The notes beneath the pieces were generated by a model, which saw nothing but the letters and a program-made list of their open reading frames with translations, was not told the origin of the DNA and searched no databases. A stretch of 64,000 nucleotides of DNA. Origin: Cervus elaphus (lineage: Eukaryota > Chordata > Mammalia > Artiodactyla > Cervidae). The stretch lies in NCBI RefSeq assembly GCF_910594005.1, contig NC_057848.1, forward strand, positions 48,873,616-48,937,615. The letters run 5' to 3'. Below, piece after piece: positions 20,546-31,754 of the stretch. A program made the translations under genes and the position numbers. Positions within the stretch are counted from its first letter, which is position 1; the number at the start of each line of letters is the position of its first letter.

Positions 20546-21993
20546 GGAGCAATATAAGTAAAACACCTGACATTATATTAGAACAATAATAAGCATATGA
20601 TTAAATTGTCTTCTGTTTTTATTGATAATGTAAATATGTATATATGTACATATGTTCATACATAGTCTTGTTTCTCTCTCCCCTACTGCCCCAAACCTAC
20701 CATGTCCTATGTTAACTGCTATTAAGCCTTGAGTCATGAGCCCTTGTTTTTTTCCTTGACTACACAGAATTTGGGGATGCCTTCTCTCAGAGGTTAGGCA
20801 TTCTGGTACCTTTAGATAAAAGTGTCTGTCTATGGCTTATGATTAATTTATTTTATAAGTGGCAGCAGTATTTTATTTCTAACCTTCTCTTTCTACCTAT
20901 TGAATCATTTCTGGAATACCTACCCCCTTTTCTCAAATCTCCTCCATAGGTCCTAAATGTACAGCAACCCATATTTCTTACATAACTGCCAACATAACAA
21001 GCTGATCTTAGTCAGACTGCTTTGACAGTTGCTTCCTTCCAGTAAATGCAGCTCTGAGTTCTTCTTTCCTCAGAAGAATCTTGCATTTTTCAAAGCAGTT
21101 TCTCATGTTATTACTTCCTGATCAGCACTTGTCCAAAGTCCCTTGTTCCCTTGATGCTTTTGCTTTCTGTTTTTGGTCTCTGATGTTTGCCCATCTTTCC
21201 ACATTAGCAACATTTAAGACTGCAAGTAATAAGCTGTTAGGTGCCTTCTCCACAAAATAAAATAGGACTAGATGTTTTTTTCCTCTTTGTAGGAATTGCT
21301 TTCCCTTCCCCACCTAGAGCTGCAGAGTGATGAAAGTGTCCTCATTCCTTAAGGCTAAACTCAAATGGTTCTTCTTCTCTGAAGCCCCTCTGCCATCAAT
21401 GCTAGCAGAGTTTATTGCTTCTGTTTTCCTACAGATACTGATATAAAACAATTGCCATTTTGTATTAGAAATTTTTATGTACCTATTTTTCTATCCCAAT
21501 ATACAATATACAACAAGTACAAGCATATGTCATTCATCTCTATAATCCCAACCACCTGGACACATGAGACACAATATTATGTTTACTGCTCAAAGCATCA
21601 TTGATGAGCTACTAGAGGAGTGAATACTCAAATCACTATGCATATACTAGATCATGTCCCCTGCTTTATAATGTTTGCTTTAGAAAATGTTAAGCTTAAA
21701 ATCACTTAATATTTTTATTATTACAAACTCAAGTACATGAATGAATATTTTTTAAAAAAGAACCCTAAGCACTAAAGACTGAAAACACCCTATGATATGC
21801 ACACTTTTTACAACTATCTTTCTGAACATGTCTTTAAATAGATGGTAAATAGATGAAGGCAGTATTTTCACTATTTTTCACTTGCTAATTAGTTTTCATA
21901 GTTTTAATTCTTTGAGTATTTTAGAATATCCAATAAAAATTGATAAACTAAACATTATGTTCATCTGAAATAATAAATACATCAGACTAGGAT

Positions 21994-22214
21994 AGGCTGA
22001 GAAGTTTACCTGGGATCTTGTTGTATCCAATTACAGTAGTATAAGATTATCTGCTTTCAGAGAAAATAGATCTATCTAGTGTATCAGAATTCAAATAGAA
22101 ACTTTGGTATATTTATTTTACATAAAAGTTGAATTTTCAAATCAGTGGTGAAACAATGATCTGTATAATAAACTGAGCTGGGATAACTGGTTTTCCATAC
22201 GATGGTAAACTGTC
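21994..22214. other. Unassigned junction between arm 2 and the block Y BovB
   Basis: Beyond the arm 2 end no pairing with the window is seen, since arm 1 runs off the window. The text is AT-rich with no recognised repeat. Confidence 0.5.
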
Positions 22215-24810
22215 AGCTTCCAGTCATAATGTGGCTCAGATCATGAACTCCTTATTGCAAAATTCAGACTTAAATTGAAGGAAGTAGGGAAAACCATTAG
22301 GCTGTTCAGGTATGACCTAAATCAAACCCCTTACAATTATTCAGTGGAAGTGACAAATAGATTCATAGGATTAAATCTGATAGACAGAGTGCCTGAAGAA
22401 CTATGGACAGAAGTTCATGACATTATACAGGAGGTGGTGATCAAGACCATCCCCAAGAAAAAGAAATGCAGATAGGCAAAATGGCAGTCTGAGGAGGCCT
22501 TACAAATAGCTGAGAAAAGAACAGCAGCTAAAGGCAAAGGAGAAAAAGAAAGATATACCCATCTGAATGCAGAGTTCTGAAGAATAGCAAGGAGAGATAA
22601 GAAAGCCTTTCTAAGTGATCAGAGCAAAGAAATAGAAGAAAACAATAGAATTGGAAAGACTAGAGAGCTCTTCAAGAAAACTAGAGATACCAAGGGAATA
22701 TTTCATGCAAAGATGGGCACAACAAGGACAGAAATGTTATGTACTTAACAGAAGCAGGTGACAATAAGAGGTGGCAAGAATACGCAGAAGAACTCTACAT
22801 AAAAGATTTTAATGACCCAGATAACCACAAGAGTGTGATAACTCACTTAGAGCCAGACATCCTGGAATGAGAAGTCAAGTGGGCCTCAGGAAATGTCACT
22901 ACAAACAAAGCTAGTGGAGGTGATGAAATTCCAGCTGAGCTATTTCAAATCCTAGAAGATGAGGCTGTGAAAGTACTGCACTCAATATGCCAGGAAATTT
23001 GGAAAACTCATCAGTGGCCACAGGACTGGGAAAGGTCAGTTTTCATTCCAGTCCCAAAGAAATGCAATGCCAATGAATGTTCAAACTACCACACAACTGC
23101 ACTCATCTCACACGCTAGCAAAGTAATGGTCAAAATTCTCAATGCTAGGCTTCAGCCGTATGTGAACCAAGAACTGTAAGATGTTCAAGGTGGGTCTAGA
23201 AAAGTCAGAGGACCTAGAGATCAATCTCTAGCATCCATTAGATCATAGAAAAAGCATGAAACTTCCAGAAAAGCATCTACTTCTTCTTTACAGACTAGGC
23301 CAAAGCCTTTGACAGTGCAGATCACAACAAACTGTGGAAATTTCTTCAACAGATGGGACTAACAGACCATCTTACCTGCCTCCTGAAAAATCTGTATGCA
23401 AGTAAGAAGCAACAGTTAGAACCAGACATGGAACAATGGACTGGTTCCAAATTGGGAGAGGAGTACGTCAAAGTTTATATTGTCATTCTGCTTATTAAAA
23501 TTATTTTCAGAGTACATCATGTGAAGTGCCGGGCTGAATGAATCACAATCTGGAATCAAGAGTGCAGGAAGAAATAGCAATAACTTCAGATATGCAGATG
23601 ACACCATCCTTATGGCACAAAGAGAAGAGGAACTAAAAAACCTCTTGATGAAAGTGAAAGAGGAGAGTGAAAAAGCTGGCTTGAAACTCAACCTTCAGAA
23701 AATGAAGATCATGGGAAGCAGTCCGATCACTTCATGGCAAATAGATGGGGCAACATCAGAAACAGTAACAGACTTTATTTTCTTGGGCTTCAAAATCACT
23801 GCAGATGTTAACTGCAACCATGATGAAAAGATGCTTGCCCCTTGGAAGAAAAGCTATGACCAACCAGACAACATATAAAAAGCAGAAATGATAGTTTAAC
23901 AACAAAGGTCCGCCTAGTCAAAGCTGTGGTTTTTCCAGTAGTCATGTATGGATGTGAGAGTTAGACCATACAGAAAGTTGAGTGCTGAAGAATTGATGCT
24001 TTTGAAATGTGGTGTTGGAGAAAACTCTTGAGATTCCCTTGGACTGCAATGAGATCCAACCAGTCCATCCTAAAGGAGATCAGTCCTGGGTGTTCATTGA
24101 AAGGACTGATGCTGAAGCTGAAACTCCAATACTTTAGCCACCTGATGTGAAGAACTGACTCTTTGGAAAGACCCTGATGCTGATAAAGATTGAAGGCAGC
24201 AAGAGAAGGAGACATACTTTATCTTGTTGAGCTCCAAAATCACTATGGGTATTGACTGTAGCCACGACATTAAAAGACATTTTCTCTTGGAAGTAAAGCT
24301 ATGACAAACCTAGACAGCATATTAAAAAGCAGAGATATCACTTTCCTACAAAGATGTGTATAGTCAAAGCAATGTTTTTTCCAGTACTCCTGAATGGATG
24401 TGAGAATTGGACAATAAAAAAGGCTGAGCACCGAGGAACTGTTGCCTTTGAAATGTGGTACTGTAGAAGACTCTTGAGAGTCTCTTGGACATCAAGGGGA
24501 TCAAATCAGTCAATGCTAAATGAAATCAACTCTGAATTTTCATTGGAAGTACTTATGCTGAAGCTCCAATACTTTGGCCACATGAGGCAAAGTGTGGACT
24601 CATTGGAAAAGACCCTGATGCTGAGAAAGATGGAAGGCTTGAGGAGAAGGGGATGACAGAGGATGAGATGGTTGGATGGCATCACCGACTCAAAGGATAT
24701 CAGTTTGAGCACACTCCAGGAGATGGTGAAGGACAGGGAAGCCTGGTGTGCTACAGTCCATGGGATCACAAACAGTCGGACATGACTGAGTGACTGAAGA
24801 GCAACCATAA
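22215..24810 (+). mobile_element. BovB LINE of block Y, plus strand, inactive
   Basis: It starts within the endonuclease end (GGCTCAGATCATGAACTCC, encoding SDHELL) and runs through the reverse transcriptase to the 3' tail. Fragments include IPAELFQILEDE-like text (about 22925), RSVFIPVPKKCNANECSNYHT (about 23036) and RYADDTILMA (about 23595), so the YADD site is intact, but several shifts and stops break the frame. The last section is present twice, at about 23770-24215 and 24224-24805, a tandem repeat of the BovB 3' part. The 3' junction with block Y matches that of block X. Confidence 0.85.
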
Positions 24811-24814
24811 ATCT

Positions 24815-25585
24815 AGTAAAAAGCAGTTCAACTGAAAACAACATGCAATGTTTGGTTATAATGTAATGAGAATTCAAAACTGTGCTAGACACCTTGAATT
24901 TACATCATATTTTTCCATAAAAGAGCACTCCCACACCTCTTCCCCCACTTACCTATATCTGATATGAAAGCCAAGGTATTCTCTTTTGTGGGCCAAAAGG
25001 AAGTTCAGACCATCCATGCCCTGACCTATGTGGAACTCTCCAGCTTTATCCCCTTTTGCCTCAATAAAAGTCAAGCCAGTCTCCCTCTGCTCTCTTAAGC
25101 CATTCTTGAACCTGTTTGAGAGCTTGCTTTGCTCTCCCCAGAAGAACTCATTATGTGAGTGATGAATTTTTTCATACTCTCTGGGGGTATGTGTCATTAG
25201 TGTCGACATCCAAAACAAATTTTGGTTGAAGATTCCATCCTGTCTCTGTGGAGTGATGACAGCAATTGGCCCCAAGTTTCGAATACTGAGATGCTGTCCC
25301 TCACCACCAGGTGTCTTTTCTCTCTTCTTTGGATTTCAGACTGACTCTGCTGTATGCTGGTGAACATGCATTGTGAGCAACTGCCCTCTGGCTAACTTGT
25401 GCTTTGACCTTGCTTCTTTGTGCTGTATATTGGTGAGTGCCTGCTGAAGCTTTGACTAACATAAATCAGTTTAGCCAGTTGTCATATAGTGAAAGGATTA
25501 TTGGATTGGGACCCTCCTTAAAGCTGTTCTGAATTGTGTATCTCAACCTGCACTTAATTGTGAGTCGAAGGTTGAATCATGTGTA
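24815..25585 (-). repeat. Block Y: inverted partner of block X
   Basis: This reads as the reverse complement of 8270-9039. At both copies AAATCTAGTRAAAAGCA follows the BovB tail directly, so the BovB insertion predates the duplication. The copy-specific solo LTR sits only in the X side. Confidence 0.75.
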
Positions 25586-25900
25586 AGTAAGCTAGTAAGG
25601 AAGAGGAGCCCCTAGAACATTTGACTATGAAGACCACTGTGACTTGCTTTTGGGAGAGTGAAAGGGTTGTAGAAAACCATGATTCTGCTTTTAAACTGTG
25701 CACACGAAATTTCATATGCTCTAAGACTCAAGATAGAAGCAGTAGTTGGGAAGGAGCCTGGGTCAGACCCACTTGCTGATCTGGCAGAGACTCCAAGAGA
25801 AGCAGCAGACAATTGGAGCTTACCCTGTAGACAGAGACACTGGCAGCAACCACTTGGGGGATCTCATCCTATCATGAGGACACTAGTGCTGCCAAGTGTC
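25586..25900. other. Unassigned segment
   Basis: Sequence between block Y and the C-rich tract. Nothing recognised. Confidence 0.5.
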
Positions 25901-25919
25901 ATATTAGAATTTTCTCTTT

Positions 25920-27225
25920 AGCTCATTAACGCCAGAACCCAGCCCTGCCTACCAGATGATCCAGGACCTAGCCCCATCCACCAATGAGCTGGCAGTAGCC
26001 CTGGATTTCCAGAGCCTTATAGCCAGTCACCAGACTGGACCCCACTGGCCTACCACTATGCCAAAAGTTGCTCTAAGACCTGGCTCTACTCATCAGCAGA
26101 CTGACACTAGCCCCTGGACCAAGCTTCAACCACCAGAGTGTGGGCACCAACCCTGGCACCTCTTGGGCTCCAGTTCCACCCACCTGTCAGCCAACAAAAT
26201 TGCTGGAACCCACAAACCACACAGCCAGAGATCCTAGGACATGGCTCCACCCACCAGTGACCCAGCAATAACTCCAGGACCCTCTGGGTCCAGGTCCCAC
26301 CATTGAAAAACCTACTCCAGGTGTGGGACCCATAGACCTTGCAACCAGAGGTGCCTGTACCCAGCTCTGCTCACCACTTGGCCAGCACTTGCTCCAACCC
26401 TAGGTTCACCCACCAGCAGGAATGCACCATCCTGGGATGTTCTGGACCCCAGACCTGCACACCAGCAGGTAGAAACCAATTCCAGGACACTTTGGGCCAC
26501 TCAGCCAACCATCCCATGATCTAGCCCCACTCATGCAGCATCAGTCTAATACCTGCTCTATGACTTGCTAGATCCTGCAGCCAGTTACCCTGGGACCCAG
26601 CTGTTAGAAAACCCATGTCAGAAAACAACCTTGCCCCCCAGTAGGCTGTCACTAGCTAACTGTCACTAGGAACCTGACCCTGCAGCTGGCTACCCTGGGA
26701 CCTATCTCTGCACATGAGTGGGCCAGTATTATCCCCAGGACACCCAGGGGCTCTGCACCCGAGATCACCTTGTGACTTTACCCCACACACCAGCAGGCTG
26801 GAACCAGAACCAGAACTCCTGTGGCCCTGCAGTCAACCATACCAGAACCCAGCCCCACCCACAAGTAACCAGCAGCCTCTGAGCAAGGCAATTAACTGGA
26901 CCAGGAAGCAGCCACACCTACCAGAGTGCCAATAGTAGTAAACCTGCTGCAACAGAAAGACCCACGCAGCCAACATAGGTGACACTCCTAGAGCATACAG
27001 CTCTGGTGACCACTGGGGACATCACTGCTAGTCCTCATAAGACACTTCCTACATAGAGCCATTTCTCTAAGATCAGAAAATGCTACCAACTGCCCAAATA
27101 CATAAATAAGAACAGCAGATCAGGTAAAATGAGGCGACAGAGAATTATGTTCCAAAAGAAGGAACAAAATAAAACCATAGAAGAAATGAGGAAAGCAGAG
27201 ATAAGCAATCTACCTGGGAAAGGGG
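25920..27225 (+). mobile_element. C-rich tandem-like leader and ORF1 start of an old L1
   Basis: 25920-27000 repeats variants of a CCAGCCCCACCCACCAG / CAGGACC motif every few dozen bases, strand-asymmetric in C. At about 27125 the text AAAATGAGGCGACAGAGAAT encodes MRRQRIMFQKKEQNK, then AEISNLPGK, the N-terminus of L1 ORF1. I infer that the C-rich tract is an L1 5' UTR with tandem repeats. Subfamily unknown. Confidence 0.6.
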
Positions 27226-28810
27226 TTAATAGCCAAAATATACAAATAACTCATACAACTCAACATCAGAAATACTAAACTACTCCATTAAAAATGGGCA
27301 GAGGTTCTGGATAGACATTTTTACAAAAAAGACATACAGATGGCCAAGAAGGATATGATAATATATTCAGTATTAGCAATCATCAGTTAAATGCAACTCA
27401 AACCCACAATGTTATTTTACTTCACACTTGTCAGAATGGCTATTATCAAAAAGATAATGTGTTGGTGAGGATGTGAAAGAAGGGAAATCTTATGTACTTG
27501 GTGAGATTGTAAAGTGGTTCAGTTATGATGGAAAACAGTGTGGAGATTTTTTTCTAATTAAAGTAGAACTATCATATGCTCCATCAATTCCAGTACTGGG
27601 TATTTATTAGATGAAAACAAAAACACTAATTCAAAAAGATATGAATGCCCTTATATTCATTACAGCACTATTTATAATAGCCAAGATACAGAAGCAACTT
27701 AAGTGTCATCAATAAATAAATTAATAAAGAAGACATGAGACACACATATGTGTGTGTATGTGTTAGTCACTCAGTTGTGTCTGACTCTTTGTGACCCCAT
27801 GGGCTACAGCCCTCCAGGCTCCTCTGTCCATGGAATTCTCTAGGCAAGAATACTGGAGTGGGTTGCCATTCCCTTCTCCAGGGGTCTTCCCAACCCAGGG
27901 ATCGAACCTGATTTCCTGCATTTCAGGCAGATTCTTTACCATCTGAGCTACATGGGAAGCCTATATATGCATATATACATATCCGATATTATATTACTCA
28001 GCCATAAAAAAATAATGACATCTTGCCATTTGCAACATCATGAATGGATCTAGAGGTATTACGCTAGGTGAATTGTCAGACAAAGAAAGACAAATATCAT
28101 GTTTGTATGTAGAATCTAAAAAAACAAGTGGGAAATCACAGTTAAGCAGAAAAAATAATAGATACAGAGAACAAACAAGTGGTTACCAGAGGGGGAACAT
28201 GGGGGAAGAGGAAAGAAATAGGTAAGGGAGATTAAGAGGTACAAACTTTCAATTAGAAAACAAATGAGTCACATGTATGAAATTTACAGTGTGGGGAATA
28301 TAGCCAATAATTATGTAATATCTGTGTATGTGACAGATGGTAACTAGATTTATCACGGTGATCATTTTGAAATGTATAGAAATATCAAATCATTATGTTG
28401 TGTACCAAGAACTACATAGTGTTGTATGTCAATTATATTTCAACAACAAACACATAAACTCATAGGAAGCACATCATATTTGTGGTTATTAGTGGCGTGG
28501 ACTGGAGGAAGGGGAATTGAATGAAGATGGTTAAAAGTTGCAAACTTCCAGTTATGAGATAAATAAGTGCTTGAGATGTAGTGTACAACATAATAAATAT
28601 AACTAACTCTGCTGTATGTTATATATGAAAGTTAAGAGAGTAAATACTAAGAGTTCTCATCACTTTCTTTATTTTTGTGTCTATGTGACATGATGGGTGT
28701 TCACTAAACTTTGTATGATGTTCATGATGTATGTAAGCCAAGTCTTTATGTTGTACACCTTAAACTTACATCAAGCTGTATGTCAATTATATCTTAATGT
28801 AACTGAAAGA
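27226..28810 (+). mobile_element. ORF2 C-terminal and 3' part of the same old L1
   Basis: Directly after the ORF1 start, GGGTTAATAGCCAAAATATAC begins the ORF2 segment that normally lies over 4 kb downstream, so the element is internally deleted. The sequence continues into the L1 3' UTR (to about 28810), with two similar 3' segments at about 28160-28460 and 28470-28810. A SINE interrupts it at 27758-27961. All frames are broken. Confidence 0.65.
27758..27961 (-). mobile_element. BOV-A2/Bov-tA type SINE, minus strand
   Basis: The reverse of the usual SINE body is clear: GTGTCTGACTCTTTGTGACC, AAGAATACTGGAGTGGGTTG and TTTACCATCTGAGC. It sits in a TATATG-rich host stretch inside the old L1. Confidence 0.9.
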
Positions 28811-29546
28811 AAAATAGAAAAAAATATTAAAGAGAAACATTAAAAAGTACACAAAGAAATGTGAAAAATTGATAACAAAATTATAATTATTTAAAGATTT
28901 TATTGTGAATAATGAAAATAGAAAGATATTTGAATACATCTAAAATATGTGTAGGTTCATGGTTATAATTGTATTTGGGTATATTTTAGAGAGGGCTTCC
29001 CAGGTAAGTGATGATACTTTCTTTCTCAAAGTTAATCATTAAGGATTCAGGATTTAAGTTTTTTAAGATATAAAAGTGTCTGTTGTAAGTCTTTAGATTT
29101 CCCTCATAGTAAAATAAACAGACAAGGGCCGCTATTATTTCCTATTAATATATGTAACATATATCAGAGGTTGTACATATCTGGACTGTATTTAAATATT
29201 CCATCATATGGTCAGTCCTTATATTTCACCAAATCATCTAATCCAGATTCTGTGCCAAATACCAACATCCTGTCTGCATCATGTTCTCCAATATCAAATA
29301 TAAAAAAAAAATTTTGCATTATTTTAAAGAAACATAGTCATCAAGAATCATGTTATCATTTCTTATTGGGGGGGAGAGAAGGCACTTGATTCTTCTCTTG
29401 TCTCCAACTTCTAATATTGCATGATAAATTTGGTAAACAAAGCATTAAAGAACAAGCAGTTATATGTAAATTAGCATAAGAATCAATAATTAATCCTGTT
29501 GAAGACTGTTGTGAATTACTAGCCACCTCTTTGACATTTGTTGTCT
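28811..29546. other. AT-rich unassigned segment
   Basis: Only a stub of SINE-like text (GGGCTTCCCAGGTAAGTGATG, about 28997) is recognisable. No gene is seen. Confidence 0.5.
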
Positions 29547-29760
29547 GTGTGTTCTAAGTTGCTTATAGTCATGTTTGACTCTTTGCCGCGCTACAAGCTG
29601 TAGCCCACAGGGCTCCTCTGTCTATTAGATTCTCCAGGCAAGAATAATGGAGTGGGTAGCCAGTCCCTTCCCCAAGGCATCTTCCCAACCCAGGGATCAA
29701 ACTGGTATCTCTTCAGCCTCCTGCATTGACAGGCAGATTCTTTACCACTATGCCACCTGT
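29547..29760 (-). mobile_element. BOV-A2/Bov-tA type SINE, minus strand, diverged
   Basis: It retains GTTTGACTCTTTGCC, AGAATAATGGAGTGGGTAGCC and GGCAGATTCTTTACCAC. More mutations than its neighbours suggest an older insertion. Confidence 0.85.
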
Positions 29761-30243
29761 ATATTTGTTATTGCTTGGTAAACTTTTGGTTTTGATGGGT
29801 GGGAGTGATGACTGCTCACTGAAGGCTTTACAAACTGATATATTATCATTTTTCTAGTATAGTGTGCAATATGGCTTTTATACTCTCTTATTTCACACTT
29901 TCAGTAAGTTTTCTTACCATGGTGTTTTCTATTAAGTCAATACACATAGTTCTTATTCACTAGTTTAATCCCATCATGTCAACTCATCACTGTATAGCCC
30001 ATTGTAGGGTTCAAGATTTATAACATATAAAAGTGGTAATATTGCATCAATGGAGAAATGAAACCAAACAATCAACCATTTATTTTATCATTTAGGGCCA
30101 AATTGTCTTATGGCAAATTAATTGAGTGGAGAAACCGCTGTGGCAAAGATTTTTATGGTGAAAATACCTAGAACCAGCTGGGAAGTAGGCTTTTCTGAAG
30201 TTTCTTATTTTTCTTTTTCAAATTTTGGCATATGTGATGTTGT
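29761..30243. other. Unassigned segment
   Basis: Non-coding sequence with no recognised repeat. Confidence 0.5.
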
Positions 30244-30457
30244 GGGCTTGCCAGGTGGTACTAGCGGTAAAGAACCTGCCTGCCAGTGCAGAAGACACAA
30301 GAGATGTAGGTTCGACCCCTGGGAAGATCCCTTGGAGTAGGAAATGGCAACCCACTCCACTATTCTTACCTGGAGAATCACATGGACAGAGGAGCCTGGC
30401 AGGCTACAGTCCCTAGGGCTGTAAAGAGTTGGACAAGACTGAAACAAAGCAATCTAG
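30244..30457 (+). mobile_element. BOV-A2/Bov-tA type SINE, plus strand
   Basis: The body starts GGGCTTGCCAGGTGGTAC and shows GGCAACCCACTCCACTATTC and GGCAGGCTACAGTCC. It is complete in the tRNA-like part. Confidence 0.9.
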
Positions 30458-31069
30458 CAATACTTGATCTTTATTAGTCCCTGGCATGAGGCTTCTGAGA
30501 ACCCTTGGAATATTCTGAGTGATAGAGGTGTTAGAAGCATCTTTTGTTGTATATAACAAGCCCCTTTCAAAACTTATCTGAGTTTATGGTAATGAGATGA
30601 CTGGTAGCTGGAATCCCCTAGATAGTTTCAGAATGGTAGGCTCATTGCCATAGGAACCAACCAGGGGACTAGGGGGTTAGAACTTCCAGCCCCCTCTCCT
30701 GTGCCCACTTCCAGCCCCACCTCCAGGGTAGGAAGAGTGGCTGTGGCTTAAGTTAATTACTCCAAGAGTCAGTTTATTCAAAATAATGATTTCATTAATA
30801 TCTATACATGCATATGGATATTGTCTGTGTGATGGGGATAAATAATAACCTGAACTTCTTATCTTTTGGGATGTTGAAGGAGTAAAATACAATGTTATTT
30901 GTAAAAGTATTGGTGAATGATAGATTACTATAGAGAATATCATGGCATTGTGAAAAGATTAAATGTCTGGCAAAACTCAGTTAGCATCCTGTCTCTCTTT
31001 TAACTAGGTATGTGGTAATCTCAGTTCTCCATTTAAAAAATGAGAGAGCCACACTAGACTATGGTTTTC

Positions 31070-31225
31070 TAAGACAATACTTATCAAGATTTAGTGTAAA
31101 TCAGAATTCTTAGGGATGCTTGTTAAAATATAGAAGCCTTATTCAATATCTCTGAAGTGGAGCCCTGTCTGCATTTTTAGCATATATCTCAGGAGATTTT
31201 CGAGAAACACTGCTTTAAAAGCCTT
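31070..31225. mobile_element. MER5A-like DNA transposon remnant
   Basis: ATCAGAATTCTTAGGGATGCTTGTTAAAATA and the closing GAGAAACACTG are close to the MER5A (hAT-type) pattern as I recall it. Flanking text 30458-31070 and 31225-31754 is unassigned. Confidence 0.55.
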
Positions 31226-31754
31226 TCCAAATTTGAGGTCATATTGTCACCTTTTTAATTACTTACTTGGATCAACATTTTATATTCAGTGTTCTGGAAA
31301 ACACCAACTTTGTTGGTAATTATTAGACTATCATAGGATGTACTTTAGGAAATTCTGACTCAGATTTTTCACAAATTCAGATTAGCTTGGATTTGTAATA
31401 ATAGTGCACACTAATAATTGCTCTCAATTGATTTTTTAGGTTACCTATTACATCCTCTCCCCTTAATAAAACATATTTAATCATGAGACTTTTTCCTGCC
31501 AGTGTCAAAAATCATATACTGGTTAGCATAGCAGGATCTCCTAAAATCTGATAGAGCAGAAGTCACCTAAAGAATTTTCATAAGAACATTAACATATTGA
31601 AATTATAACTCTTGTGTGATTCCATAGTAATTGTGATATTAGACATGAAATTTCATCAATATGTGCAAAATAGAAATCATACTTGAAATATTAGCAAGTT
31701 ATACTTGATAAAAACAATATTATTTCTCAAAATAAGAAAAAAAAGAATGATGAT

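Larger units (their letters stand above)
10843..21993 (-). repeat. Arm 2 of the large inverted duplication
   Basis: This is the reverse copy of arm 1 (1-5507). Minus the 5.6 kb L1 at 11548-17193 and the extra segment 19130-20310, its length agrees with arm 1. It starts in the equivalent of the candidate gene's 3' UTR (the GGTCCCCTCTGTAGAG text at about 10845-10861 pairs with about 5489-5505) and ends opposite the window's first base. No coding part of the gene is present. 17202-19130 and 20310-21993 otherwise hold no gene I recognise; 18233-18470 pairs with 3480-3735. Confidence 0.85.

Noticed and set aside
25956..26935. Pro-rich frames suggesting a repeat protein
   Set aside because: The C-rich tandem text before an L1 ORF1 start is better explained as an L1 leader.
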